Source: Actinocrispum wychmicini (lineage in GTDB: Bacteria > Actinomycetota > Actinomycetes > Mycobacteriales > Pseudonocardiaceae). From it: a DNA stretch of 64,000 nucleotides. The notes below the pieces were generated by a model, which had not been told where the DNA came from, made no database searches, and saw nothing but the letters and a program-made list of their open reading frames with translations. Location: contig NZ_SLWS01000009.1 in assembly GCF_004345645.1 (NCBI RefSeq), forward strand, positions 248,001-312,000. The letters are read 5' to 3'. Of the stretch, positions 25,749 through 34,555 are shown piece after piece. How positions within the stretch are numbered: the stretch's first letter is position 1; the number at the start of each line of letters is the position of its first letter. Position numbers and translations under genes: made by a program.

Positions 25749-27428
25749 TCAGCTCGTCGACTGACCCCTGACCTGTGTCGCAGCCGCGACCTTGTGGCCC
25801 GGCGGCTTGTGGCCCGACCCCAACACCGTCCGGTCGAACGCCATCTTCACCACCATGTTGGCGAACCCCTTGGACATGAAGGTCAACACCTTCGGGTCGT
25901 TGTTGCTGAGGTTGTCGCACCACCGGAACGGGTTGTCCACACAGCCGCCGTCGAAGCTCGGCACGTTGCCCTCGAAGTTGCCGAGGGATCCGCCGAACAG
26001 CGCGACATCCTGCTCGTTCTTGCAGCAGTCCTGCCCGGTCAGCACGCCGCTCGCCGGGACCCCGGCCATGTTGAACGCGAACGCGTCCGTGCCCACCGGC
26101 GAGAACAGCTCGTTCTTGAGCCCGATCGAGTCGAAGTAGTGGATGCCGTGGTCCCGGCCGACCTTGGACGGCTCGTACACCTGCGGCGGGAACGTCGTCG
26201 ACACCGTGCGGGAGAACAGGTCGACCCCGGCCGGGTCGAGGACCCCGACCATGTAGTTCGGTGTCGCGGTCACGTCCGCGTCCAGGTCGTAGCCGATCTT
26301 GGCCAGCTCGGTCGGGCTGAGGTTGTCGACGTAGAAGTTCGACCCCAGCAGGCCGAGTTCCTCGCCGCCGAACCAGATGAACCGCAGTTTGTTGCGCGGC
26401 TTGACCTTGCGCATCATCTGGGCGATGTCGAGGATCGTCACCGAGCCGGACGCGTTGTCGAGCATGCCGGCGCCGTAGATCGCGTCCAGGTGCGCGTCGA
26501 CGACCACGGTGTGGTTCGGGTCGCCGCCGCGTGAGTCGGCGATGACGTTGAAGTCCTCGGCGTTGGGGTTCACGACCGCCTTGATACCGATGGTCATCAC
26601 CGGCTTGACCGCCTGGCTGGACTGGGTGACCAGATCGCTGCCCGTCGCGAACGGGACGAATGCGACCGGAATGTTGGGGACGACCCGGTTCCCGGCGGCG
26701 TCCTGCAGGCCACCGCCGCCGAACACGCCTGTCCGGCCGGGGTTGCCCTCGTTGAAGATCACGACACCGGAGGCACCGGCCGCCTGCGCGTTCTGGACCT
26801 TGACGCCGAAGTTGCACGTACCGCGCTGGATCAACGCGACCCGACCCGGGACGAAACCGGTGAAATCGGTCGCCGCGCAGCCGCTGGACGAGCTGGGCGT
26901 CGGCGTCGGCGGGATCACGATGCCGCCGGCGGGTTGCAGGGCCGCGGTCGTGGATCCGGTGCTCTGTCCGGGGTTCCAGTCAGTGGCGACCGTGAAGTCG
27001 TGCGGAGTCGGCGACACTTCGCGCAACGTCGGCACTGCCGTGAAAGCGAAGTAGAAGAAATGGTATGTCTGGATTGTGACGTCATAACCGGATTGACGCA
27101 TCACCTTGGCGACATAGTCCGCGGACGCCTTGTAGCCCGGTTCGCCCGAGTTGCGCGACGGATGGCCGTCCGGCCCCGGATGGGCGTCGGCGATCGCCTG
27201 CAACACTTTCATGTGGTGCCAAAGATCCTCGGTTCGGATGCAGGGCAACAACTTGCGCGCCGTGTCGTTGACCCGGTGGGCGCACTCGGCCCCGCCGAAC
27301 CCGTCAACGGAAACATCGTCAACAGCGGACTGCGCACTGGCCGGCACCGCGGTGACCCCAGCGAACAGACCGACAACCGCCATCAGAACCATGAACAGAC
27401 GCGACAACTTCACAGGACGTCGAGACAT
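25749..27428 (-). CDS. Secreted M28-family peptidase-like protein with PA domain, one metal ligand doubtful
   Basis: ATG 27428 follows GGGAG and opens into a Sec signal peptide (cleavage after ASA near 32). The 559-residue protein has an inserted PA domain (about 160-290, ALIQRGTCNFGVKVQNA) and an M28 zinc-peptidase domain. H313/D315 (VVDAHLD), D324 (LDNASG), E356-E357 (GGEELG) and an Asp in DLDADV match the usual ligands and catalytic Glu. The C-terminal motif that carries the last His ligand in Streptomyces-type aminopeptidases (PCYHQACD) reads NPFRWCDN here (499-506), without His. Either another residue supplies the ligand or the enzyme is altered or inactive. It lies upstream of, and reads towards, the LacI gene. 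Confidence 0.82.
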   Translation of the reverse strand: MSRRPVKLSRLFMVLMAVVGLFAGVTAVPASAQSAVDDVSVDGFGGAECAHRVNDTARKLLPCIRTEDLWHHMKVLQAIADAHPGPDGHPSRNSGEPGYKASADYVAKVMRQSGYDVTIQTYHFFYFAFTAVPTLREVSPTPHDFTVATDWNPGQSTGSTTAALQPAGGIVIPPTPTPSSSSGCAATDFTGFVPGRVALIQRGTCNFGVKVQNAQAAGASGVVIFNEGNPGRTGVFGGGGLQDAAGNRVVPNIPVAFVPFATGSDLVTQSSQAVKPVMTIGIKAVVNPNAEDFNVIADSRGGDPNHTVVVDAHLDAIYGAGMLDNASGSVTILDIAQMMRKVKPRNKLRFIWFGGEELGLLGSNFYVDNLSPTELAKIGYDLDADVTATPNYMVGVLDPAGVDLFSRTVSTTFPPQVYEPSKVGRDHGIHYFDSIGLKNELFSPVGTDAFAFNMAGVPASGVLTGQDCCKNEQDVALFGGSLGNFEGNVPSFDGGCVDNPFRWCDNLSNNDPKVLTFMSKGFANMVVKMAFDRTVLGSGHKPPGHKVAAATQVRGQSTS

Positions 27429-27597
27429 CGGAAGCTCCCATCGCAAGCGACTCGAATTCGCCAACCGACCGAGCGGGAACACCGTGCCACACATCCGTTT
27501 ACGCGACCAGAGGCACAAGTCGTGATTCGGACTCTCAGCCGTTGATGAGCGCGAAGTGACTGTCTGTCAACGGATGCGACGGTGAGCACCCAGGCGT

Positions 27598-30321
27598 TCA
27601 GTCCGCGAGGTGGTCCTGGAGTCGGGCGTGCCGGAACTGGTGGACCGCGCCGGCTTGGCGCAGGACTCCGCGCTGGTGGGCGTCGATGAGGAACCTGTTC
27701 AGCCGCAACGGTGTCCGCCCGCGCAGCGCCAGCCAGGTCCGGGTGACCAGGTACGCGCCCCACGACCGGGACTGGGCCGCGACGAGGCCGATGGCGAGTC
27801 CGAAGAGTGCTCCGGCCCCCAGGCCGAGACCGAGCGGGATGTGGTGCGGCATCGCCTGGCCGCCGACAACGAAGCCGGCCAGCCCGTAGCTCACCGCGCC
27901 GAGGCGCCGGAACGCGAACCAGCCGAACAGCGCCGACACAAGACCGGCCGGCAGCGCGCGGGCGAAGTAGAACGTCTCCGGGACTGTGCCCAGGCCGCTG
28001 GACGGCTGGCTCACCGCGATCGTGAACGCGTAGAACAGCCCGATCGACAACGCCACGGACAGGGCGAACGCGCACGTCGCGACCCGGTCCTGGCGGTGCG
28101 CGGCCGCCGGGGTGGACGCTCGGTCGGCCCCGGTGGGCACCTTCAGCCACACGTGCAGCCCGATCCCGAACCCGAAGACCACCGCGAGGATGAGCACCAC
28201 GACGACCGGGAGCGACCAGGCCAACCCGATCACCACGCTGATGGCCGCGCCGACCGCGAACCGGATGAGGAAACGTGTCGCGGTGCCCTGGAACCGCACC
28301 TCCACCCGCAGCGGTTCCGGACGTGTTCCCCAGCCGTGCGCGGCACACCCGGCCGCTGCCGTGGACAAGCCGTAGACCAAGGCCATCATGGGACCCGCCA
28401 CCACCAGGCCGGTGATCGCGAACAGGACCGCCGCCGGCAGGCCGAACACCAGGCCCCGGGTCGGCCGCGGGATCTCCTGGACCAGGCGCCACCAGGCGAA
28501 GTCACGGGTCGGCACCCGCTGTAGGTGACGGGCCAGAAACGCCAGCCACCGGCGGCCCTGCTCCGGTTCGTACCGGGTGGCCGCCGGCGGCAGTCCCGGC
28601 GGTGGCGGACGGTGTGCGTAGGCGGCGGGGACGAAACTGTCGAGCAGATGCTCCTCGATCCCGGCCCGGTCGGCGAACCGGGACGGGTCAAGGAGTTCAG
28701 CGGGGTCACTGCTGGGACGGGTGTACGCGGTCCGGGCGAGGTCGACCATCAACGGCGTCGACAGCACCCGCGCCAGCGGACCGTCCGGGTGGTGGCGCAG
28801 GTGCTCGACGACCGGCTGCCAACGGGTGTCGCCGAGATGGCGGCGTGCGGTGAGGAACGTGATGGCGTCATCCAGTTCGACGGGTTCGATCTCCACCACG
28901 GCGGCTCGGGCGAGGATGGCGCCGCTGTGCCGGACCGCGGTCTCGTACTCTTCGGCCCGGCACGTCACCACAAGCGGACGGCCGCCGGCGATCGCCTGGT
29001 CGAGGGCGTCGATCGCGGCGGCGTGCGCCCCAGGTGGTGTCTCGTCGAGCCCGTCCAGCACCGGGATCACGCGTTCCTCGGCCACCAGACGGGTCGCGGC
29101 GTCCGGCCCGTACGCGCCGGCGTTGCCCAGACCGGGATACTCCGCCACCAACCGGCGCGCCAACCACGAGTGCAGGTGGTCCCGGTGGGGGTTCCAGGAC
29201 GACAGGGACAGCAGGACCGGGGTCGGCTCGACCGGCGTGCGGTCGGCCAGCAGGCCCAGGGTCAGCAGGATGGCCAGTACCGTCTTGCCCGCGCCCGGCT
29301 CGCCCAGCACCACCAGCTGACGCACCGAAAGCGCCCGGAATTTCGCGGCCACGTCGGCGATGTCACCGAACAGCACGTCGGTCCCTGCCGCGGCGGCGGA
29401 AACCGGCCGGCCCGTGGTCGACCACCGCACCCGGACCGGCGCCGGCCGGTGCAGCGACCGTGTCTCGGCCTCCGCGGTCCACTGGCGGGTGACCGCCATC
29501 GCCAACTCCCGCGTCGCGAGATCCAGCTGACTGTCCGATGTGGAGTGTGCGGCGGGCTTAACCGGTTGCGGCACGGGAACGATGAGCTCGGGGTCGGCGG
29601 TCAGGATCCGCTGGCGCAGGTCACGCAGGGCCGGGCTGGGATCGATGCCCAGTTCGTCGGCCAGCCTGAGCCGGGTCTGCTCGTAGTGCGCCAGGGCGTC
29701 GGCCTGTCGTCCGCACCGGTACAGGGCGAGCATCAACTGGGCCGCCAGCCGTTCGTCCCACTGGTGCTCGCTGGCCCGGCTGACCAGGCCGGCCACCAGG
29801 TCGGTGTGCTGGCCGTGCCGCAACCGCAGGTCGGTGTGGTCGAGCTCGGCCGCGAACCGTTCCTTCTCGGCGACCTCGCGGACACCGTTCAGCCACGGGA
29901 TGTCCACGCCGGCGAACGCCCCACCCCGCCACAGTGCCAACGCTTCCTCGAACAACGCCAACGCGGTGGCGTCCTCGTCCGTCGCACGAGCCTGCCGCAC
30001 CAGGTCCCGAAACCGGTGGAGATCGATCAGATCCTCGTCGATCGACAGCAGATAGCCGCCCGGCTGCCGAACGATGTCCACCTCGGCCATGACGGCCAAC
30101 GCCCGCCGCAATCGGTGCACATAGCCGTACAGCGTCTCCCGCGCGCGGTGTGGCGGCTGCCCCGCCCACACCCGGTCGACCAACTGGTCGACCGGCACCA
30201 CCCGGTTGGCCTCCACCAACAACACGACCAACACGGACCTCTGCCGCTGATGCCCCAACGCGACCGGTCGGCCGTCGACCCGCCCCTCGATGTCGCCCAG
30301 CAGACGGAACCCAGCCGTCAT
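27598..30321 (-). CDS. SARP-type regulator fused to NACHT ATPase and membrane domain
   Basis: ATG 30321 follows GAGGGGGG. The 907-residue protein has four parts. These are an OmpR-like winged-helix DNA-binding domain (about 1-95), a BTAD helical repeat domain (about 100-245), a NACHT STAND ATPase (Walker A GEPGAGKT 340-347, Walker B VLDGLDE 421-427) and a C-terminal region (about 620-850) with several hydrophobic segments. It ends with FRHARLQDHLA, seen at the end of other actinobacterial NACHT proteins. SARP-STAND proteins are usually soluble activators; the membrane part here suggests a tethered sensor. Neighbouring genes do not show an obvious target. No biosynthetic cluster is directly adjacent; the nearest begins 23 kb away. 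Confidence 0.85.
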   Translation of the reverse strand: MTAGFRLLGDIEGRVDGRPVALGHQRQRSVLVVLLVEANRVVPVDQLVDRVWAGQPPHRARETLYGYVHRLRRALAVMAEVDIVRQPGGYLLSIDEDLIDLHRFRDLVRQARATDEDATALALFEEALALWRGGAFAGVDIPWLNGVREVAEKERFAAELDHTDLRLRHGQHTDLVAGLVSRASEHQWDERLAAQLMLALYRCGRQADALAHYEQTRLRLADELGIDPSPALRDLRQRILTADPELIVPVPQPVKPAAHSTSDSQLDLATRELAMAVTRQWTAEAETRSLHRPAPVRVRWSTTGRPVSAAAAGTDVLFGDIADVAAKFRALSVRQLVVLGEPGAGKTVLAILLTLGLLADRTPVEPTPVLLSLSSWNPHRDHLHSWLARRLVAEYPGLGNAGAYGPDAATRLVAEERVIPVLDGLDETPPGAHAAAIDALDQAIAGGRPLVVTCRAEEYETAVRHSGAILARAAVVEIEPVELDDAITFLTARRHLGDTRWQPVVEHLRHHPDGPLARVLSTPLMVDLARTAYTRPSSDPAELLDPSRFADRAGIEEHLLDSFVPAAYAHRPPPPGLPPAATRYEPEQGRRWLAFLARHLQRVPTRDFAWWRLVQEIPRPTRGLVFGLPAAVLFAITGLVVAGPMMALVYGLSTAAAGCAAHGWGTRPEPLRVEVRFQGTATRFLIRFAVGAAISVVIGLAWSLPVVVVLILAVVFGFGIGLHVWLKVPTGADRASTPAAAHRQDRVATCAFALSVALSIGLFYAFTIAVSQPSSGLGTVPETFYFARALPAGLVSALFGWFAFRRLGAVSYGLAGFVVGGQAMPHHIPLGLGLGAGALFGLAIGLVAAQSRSWGAYLVTRTWLALRGRTPLRLNRFLIDAHQRGVLRQAGAVHQFRHARLQDHLAD

Positions 30322-30447
30322 CGTCCCCCCTCAGGACGTTCCCGACGGCATCGTTTCACCCGGACTGACCGGCGTTACCAGGTTTTCCCCAGATTGCCGC
30401 CAGGCGGCCCCACCCCCGATGGTCCCACTGGTGGACACCGGTCGCCG

Positions 30448-31287
30448 CTATCGAGGCTGGGACTCCTCCTGCTCGCGCTCGACCTGCTGGTTCCACTCAC
30501 GTTTGCTGGACTGCCAGCCGTCCTCGTTCAGGCCACACCGCCAATAACCCGAGATGGACAGCTGCCGCATCGGCAGGCCACGCTCCAAACGAAGGTGACC
30601 GCGCAGTTCCTTGACGAACGTGGCCTCACCATGGACGAACGCGTGCACCTCACCGTCCGGGAACGCCAGGCCGCGAACGGCGTCAACCAGCGCCGCCCCC
30701 ACCTGCCGGCCATCCCGGCTCAGCCAGACGATCTCAGCGCCCGCCGGCGTCTCCAGCTTCTGCACCTCCTGGTCGTCCGCGACCTCGATGAACGCCTTCA
30801 CAGTCGCACCAGCGGGCATCCCCTCCAGCGCCGCCGCGATCGCCGGCAAAGCACTCTCATCGCCGACGAGCAGATGCCAGTCCGCCTCCGGACTCGGCGC
30901 GTAACCGCCACCTGGCCCCATGAACCGAACCGGATCCCCAGGCCGGGCACGAACCGCCCACGGGCCGGCAACACCCTCATCGCCGTGCACCACGAAGTCG
31001 AGCCACAACTCGGGCACGTCCGGCACCCAACGGCGAACCGTGTACGTGCGCACGACCGGCCAGGTGTCCTGCGGCATCGTCTCGCGGATCGCGTTGACGT
31101 CGAACGGCTCCGGATAGGTCACGCCGGGCTGCGTGAACAGCACCTTGACGTAGTGGTCAGTGCACTCGCCCATAGCCAGCTTGGCGAGCCCCTCGCCGCC
31201 GACCACGACCCGCACCATGTGCGGAGTGAGACTCTCAACCCGGGTGACAACGCCGACGGTCGCCGGCCGGGCAGGCCTGTTCGCCAT
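30448..31287 (-). CDS. Siderophore-interacting FAD/NAD(P)H ferric reductase (SIP family)
   Basis: This 279-residue ViuB/SIP-type flavoprotein has the FAD-binding motif RTYTVRR, a nucleotide-binding segment with GDESALPAI and the family's C-terminal signature (SISGYWRCGLNEDGW). It reduces ferric siderophores in the cytoplasm to release iron. AGGAAGG precedes ATG 31287. An IdeR/DtxR-like iron box lies 34 bp upstream, so transcription should rise when iron is scarce. No siderophore uptake genes are adjacent. Confidence 0.92.
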   Translation of the reverse strand: MANRPARPATVGVVTRVESLTPHMVRVVVGGEGLAKLAMGECTDHYVKVLFTQPGVTYPEPFDVNAIRETMPQDTWPVVRTYTVRRWVPDVPELWLDFVVHGDEGVAGPWAVRARPGDPVRFMGPGGGYAPSPEADWHLLVGDESALPAIAAALEGMPAGATVKAFIEVADDQEVQKLETPAGAEIVWLSRDGRQVGAALVDAVRGLAFPDGEVHAFVHGEATFVKELRGHLRLERGLPMRQLSISGYWRCGLNEDGWQSSKREWNQQVEREQEESQPR

Positions 31288-31320
31288 GTAGAACGCCTTC
31301 CTACGATGATCTGTGCACCT

Positions 31321-31339
31321 CCAACTTAGCCTTACCTAA
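31321..31339 (-). promoter_or_regulatory. IdeR/DtxR-type iron box
   Basis: On the minus strand TTAGGTAAGGCTAAGTTGG matches the consensus TTAGGTTAGGCTAACCTAA at 14 of 19 positions, with the left half nearly perfect. Its place just upstream of a siderophore-interacting protein gene supports iron-dependent repression. Confidence 0.75.
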
Positions 31340-31400
31340 CCCGGAGGGTTGGGTCACGTTCGCCTTCGTCCGGGGTGGTGGGGATGCTTCGTACCGTTAT

Positions 31401-31584
31401 GACCTTTGATCTTGGTTGTCCTTCGGGGGGCTGGTTCCTCGGGCGCCACTCTTTTATGGACCTTTCGAAAAGAATGATTGTGCTGGGCGCGAAACGTTGT
31501 TTGGTCACCTTGGAGTGTGGCTTCCAGCCTCGGGTTCCGGTTCCGGCGCTGGTTACCCTTCTGTGGTTCCATTCCAGCCAAAGA
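31401..31584. repeat. Left inverted repeat of the HNH element (184 bp)
   Basis: This is the reverse complement of 32837-33020 with about a dozen differences, clustered in the outer half. The inner 66 bp or so are identical. Small open frames inside it (either strand) change with the differences between copies, so I treat it as non-coding. Confidence 0.9.
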
Positions 31585-31641
31585 CCCCCCACACTCAATT
31601 TACGATTAGCCACCACCACCAATCTTCGATATCATTGAGGC

Positions 31642-32826
31642 ATGGGTGGGGAACTAACTCTCTTTCGTACACCGCTTCCGCCGGTCGACATTCCTGTTGA
31701 AGAGATGTCCGCGTCGGAATGCCTGGATGTCCTGACCGCCGCCGAACGGGTTATCGCCGAGGCAGAGGCCGCCAAGGTGCGCGTGCTGGCTCGGTTCGCC
31801 GTGTTGCGGCCACCGACCCGACGCCACACTGAATTGGCTGATGGCGCGCGGGAAGAGGTCGCCATTGAGATCGGAGTCAGCCCGCAAGCCGCCGCCACGC
31901 AGATTCTGCGGGCACAGCGCCTGGCCACTCGGCTGCCCGCGACCGTGGACGCGTTGGCCGCCGGGGACATCGACTTCAAGCGGGCGCTGGCGATGGATGA
32001 CCTGACCGAGGTGTTGTCGATGGAGGATGCCGGGCGGGTGGAACGACGGGTGTTGGCCTACGGAGGCCGCACCAACCCCAGCCGGTTCCGGGACTCCATC
32101 CGCTACCACGTCATCAAAGTCGACCCGGCTTCCGCCGAACGCCGCCGGGTGACTGCCCGGGAGGACCGCGATGTCACCTACATGGCAGGCGAGGACGGGG
32201 TCGGGCACCTCAGCGCTGCCCTGACCGCCGAGCAGGCGTTGGCCGCCCACCAACAGATCGACAAGCTCGCCCGCAAGGCCAAGACCCCCGATCGGACGCT
32301 GGGGCAGTGTCGGGCGGATGTGTTGCTGGGATTGATTTTCGGTGAGCAGCGGGACCGGGTGAAGGTCCAGGTCAATGTGACCGTCCCGGCCACCACACTG
32401 ATGGGCCTCAATGAGCAGCCCGGTGTGCTGTCAGGGTATGGGCCGATCACGGCTGAGCATGCCCGGGAGTTGGCGCGTGATGCCACCTGGCGACGGATCC
32501 TCACCGACCCAGCCGGACATCTCCTGGAAGCCAGCCCACGCCGATTCCCCTCACCAGCGATGGCCGAGCATGTCCGGTTGCGCGACCAGCACTGCCGCAT
32601 GCCCGGCTGCACCACCACCGCCCACCGGTCGGAGATCGATCACACTGTTCGTCATTGCGATCAGGGACTCAGCAGCACGGACAATCTCGCCGCATTGTGT
32701 AAGTATCACAATCTGCTCCGCGAGCGCAGCGACTGGGACATTTATCAGCCGAGTGAGGGTGTGTTGGTGTTTACCAGTCCTGAAGGTCGCCGGTACCAGA
32801 CCACACCTCCAGCGCTCGTTGCGTGA
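31642..32826 (+). CDS. DUF222 / HNH endonuclease (13E12-repeat family)
   Basis: The 394-residue protein has an N-terminal helical DUF222 region (about 20-290) and a C-terminal HNH nuclease motif. The CRMPGC zinc-knuckle-like start, the EIDH catalytic His, DNLAALCKYHN and the closing H/N residues are all present, so it looks active. ATG 31642 has only a weak GAGG before it. The gene is intact and fills the space between the two inverted repeats. Such proteins are abundant in actinobacterial genomes and are linked to repeat elements, but their biological job is not established. It ends 10 bp before the right repeat. Confidence 0.87.
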   Translation: MGGELTLFRTPLPPVDIPVEEMSASECLDVLTAAERVIAEAEAAKVRVLARFAVLRPPTRRHTELADGAREEVAIEIGVSPQAAATQILRAQRLATRLPATVDALAAGDIDFKRALAMDDLTEVLSMEDAGRVERRVLAYGGRTNPSRFRDSIRYHVIKVDPASAERRRVTAREDRDVTYMAGEDGVGHLSAALTAEQALAAHQQIDKLARKAKTPDRTLGQCRADVLLGLIFGEQRDRVKVQVNVTVPATTLMGLNEQPGVLSGYGPITAEHARELARDATWRRILTDPAGHLLEASPRRFPSPAMAEHVRLRDQHCRMPGCTTTAHRSEIDHTVRHCDQGLSSTDNLAALCKYHNLLRERSDWDIYQPSEGVLVFTSPEGRRYQTTPPALVA

Positions 32827-32836
32827 AGATCAGTTG

Positions 32837-33020
32837 TCTTTGGCTGGAATGGAACCACAGAAGGGTAACCAGCGCCGGAACCGGAACCCGAGGCTGGAAA
32901 CCGCACTCCAAGGTGACCAAACAACGTTTCGCGCCCAGCACAATCATTCTTTTCGAAAGGTCCAAAAAAGAGCGACGCCCGACGAACCCAGCCCCCGAAA
33001 GACAACCAGGATCAAAGACC
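32837..33020. repeat. Right inverted repeat of the HNH element (184 bp)
   Basis: It starts TCTTTGGCTGGAATGG and runs to GATCAAAGACC. It is the inverted copy of 31401-31584. The last nine bases overlap the 3' end of the leftward MFS gene. Confidence 0.9.
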
Positions 33021-34439
33021 TGAAGGCACGGAGGGCTCACAACCACTGTTCCGCCGCAGCGCAAGTGAGACGAGCAACCCGACCAGCATGCCCGCCGCCG
33101 TCAACAGCACCACGAAGAACTCACCATCGGCGGACGCGTGCTCGGACGAGCCAGAGCCGGCGGCAGTGGCAACGGCAGTGAACACCGCCAGACCGATGGC
33201 GTTCCCGATGTTGAGGGTGGTGGAGGCGACGCCGTTGGCGATGCCCTGTTCCCGTGGCGCGGTGCCGGTGGCGGCGGCGATCCACATCGCGGTCCAGACG
33301 ATGCCCTGCCCCACGCCGGAGATCACCAGTCCGGGCACCAGTTGTGGGTATCCGGTGGCGTCGAACCCGAAGGCGAGCCAGACCGTGCCGACGACACCGA
33401 TGGTGAAACCGATCACCAGCGCGCCACGCGTACCGATGCGCGTGGTCAAGCGCGCGCCGAGTTGAGTGCCCGCGGCGATGGCGACCGAAGGCACGAGGAA
33501 CGCGAGTCCAGTCTGCAAGGCACTGTAGGTGTGCACGCGTTGCAAAAGGACAGTCAGGAAGTACGGCAACACACCGAATGTCGCCATGTAGATGAAGATG
33601 ACAGTGATCCCGATGGTCAGGTTGCGGTTGCGGAACAGGCGGAACGGCATCAGTGGATCGGCGCTGCGCGCCTCGATGATCGTGAAGACCGCCAGCAGCA
33701 CGGCGGCCAGTACGAAGGCGCCGACCACCACGGGGTCGCCCCATCCTTGCTCCGGGCCTTGCACCAGACCGAAAACCAGCAGGGTGACGCCCGCGGTCGC
33801 GCTGAGCGCGCCGCCGAGGTCGAACCGGCGGCGCTCGCCCCGGGCCGCGTCCCGTGGAATGACGAACAGTGCTGCCAGCGCGACCAGGCCGGCGAGGGGC
33901 ACGTTGACGAAGAAGACCGCGCGCCAGCCCAGGTTCTCGGTGAGCACGCCGCCCAGCAGGGCGCCGATGGTGAGACCGCTGGCGCCGGCACCGCCCCAGA
34001 CCGCCAGTGCCCGGTTCCGTTGTGGACCTTCGTCGAACAGCGTGTTGATCAACGCCAAAGTGGACGGCAGCAGCAAGGCCCCGCCGATGCCCTGCACGGC
34101 GCGGGCCACGATGACCACAGTGGAGTTGCCGGCCAGTCCGCCCGCCAGGGACGACGCGGCATAGAGAGCGAGGGCGAGTACGAAGATCCGGCGGCGGCCG
34201 AGCAGGTCCGCCGCGCGCCCGCCGAGCAGCAGGAAGCCGCCCGCGAAGACCACGTAGGCGCTGATCACCCACTGCTGTGTCTGGCCGGGAAAGCCGAGCT
34301 TGGTCCCGATGTCCGGGAGCGCGACGTACACGATGTTGAGGTCGAGCCCGTAGATCAGCTGGGCCAGTGCCAGCAGGGCCAGGATCCAGCCCAGCCGTGG
34401 CCGCACACCGCTCGGGGCCGGCGCGTATGACGTGGACAT
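33012..34439 (-). CDS. MFS drug exporter, DHA2/EmrB-QacA type
   Basis: The 475-residue protein has about 14 membrane segments. Near the N-terminus is LDLNIVYVALPDI (the family's D-x-x-I/V-V-x-x-ALP signature). The A-type loop GRAADLLGRRR follows, and motif C-like GLTIGALLGG lies in helix 5. It exports hydrophobic or cationic drugs by proton antiport. The final residues and stop codon (33012-33014) lie inside the right inverted repeat of the HNH element, so the original C-terminus may have been replaced. It is divergent from an ArsR-like gene with a 17-bp-arm palindrome between them, so expression is presumably ligand-induced. Confidence 0.88.
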   Translation of the reverse strand: MSTSYAPAPSGVRPRLGWILALLALAQLIYGLDLNIVYVALPDIGTKLGFPGQTQQWVISAYVVFAGGFLLLGGRAADLLGRRRIFVLALALYAASSLAGGLAGNSTVVIVARAVQGIGGALLLPSTLALINTLFDEGPQRNRALAVWGGAGASGLTIGALLGGVLTENLGWRAVFFVNVPLAGLVALAALFVIPRDAARGERRRFDLGGALSATAGVTLLVFGLVQGPEQGWGDPVVVGAFVLAAVLLAVFTIIEARSADPLMPFRLFRNRNLTIGITVIFIYMATFGVLPYFLTVLLQRVHTYSALQTGLAFLVPSVAIAAGTQLGARLTTRIGTRGALVIGFTIGVVGTVWLAFGFDATGYPQLVPGLVISGVGQGIVWTAMWIAAATGTAPREQGIANGVASTTLNIGNAIGLAVFTAVATAAGSGSSEHASADGEFFVVLLTAAGMLVGLLVSLALRRNSGCEPSVPSGL

Positions 34440-34471
34440 GAGGGATGAGCCCTCCTTGAATGTCGCTCTTG

Positions 34472-34513
34472 GACGGTACGTTAGTACGTATGATTGCGTA
34501 CTAACGTACCGTC
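34472..34513. promoter_or_regulatory. Strong palindromic operator between MFS and ArsR-like genes
   Basis: GACGGTACGTTAGTACG (34472-34488) is followed after 8 nt by its perfect 17-base complement (34497-34513). Each arm contains GTAC twice, so several half-sites are possible. It is likely bound by the neighbouring regulator to control the exporter. Confidence 0.75.
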
Positions 34514-34542
34514 TGACAAGTACGACTGTTTGACTGTCCGAC

Positions 34543-34548
34543 TACAGT
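34543..34548 (+). promoter_or_regulatory. Probable -10 box, leaderless ArsR-like gene
   Basis: TACAGT ends 8 nt before the ATG at 34556 with no ribosome site in between, which suggests transcription starts at or next to the ATG. The -35 region is poorly conserved and lies next to the palindrome, so repressor binding would block it. Confidence 0.4.
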
Positions 34549-34555
34549 GGGACAT

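Larger units (their letters stand above)
31401..33020. mobile_element. Putative mobile unit: DUF222/HNH gene within 184-bp inverted repeats
   Basis: A 1.6-kb unit made of two inverted copies of a 184-bp sequence (about 93% identical) with a single DUF222/HNH nuclease gene between them. No transposase or integrase is seen and no target duplication is obvious at the outer edges. DUF222/HNH (13E12-repeat) genes are dispersed multi-copy families in actinobacteria; the long inverted ends suggest a selfish, nuclease-driven element. The right end supplies the stop codon of the neighbouring MFS gene. Confidence 0.6.

Noticed and set aside
28525..31329. Rightward 934-codon open frame over the SARP-NACHT gene
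   Set aside because: It is antisense to a protein with clear SARP, BTAD and NACHT motifs; low-complexity translation.
31354..31622. Small open frames inside the inverted repeats of the HNH element
   Set aside because: The two repeat copies differ in ways that change the frame ends, and no ribosome site is seen. Similar peptides arise simply because the repeats are copies.
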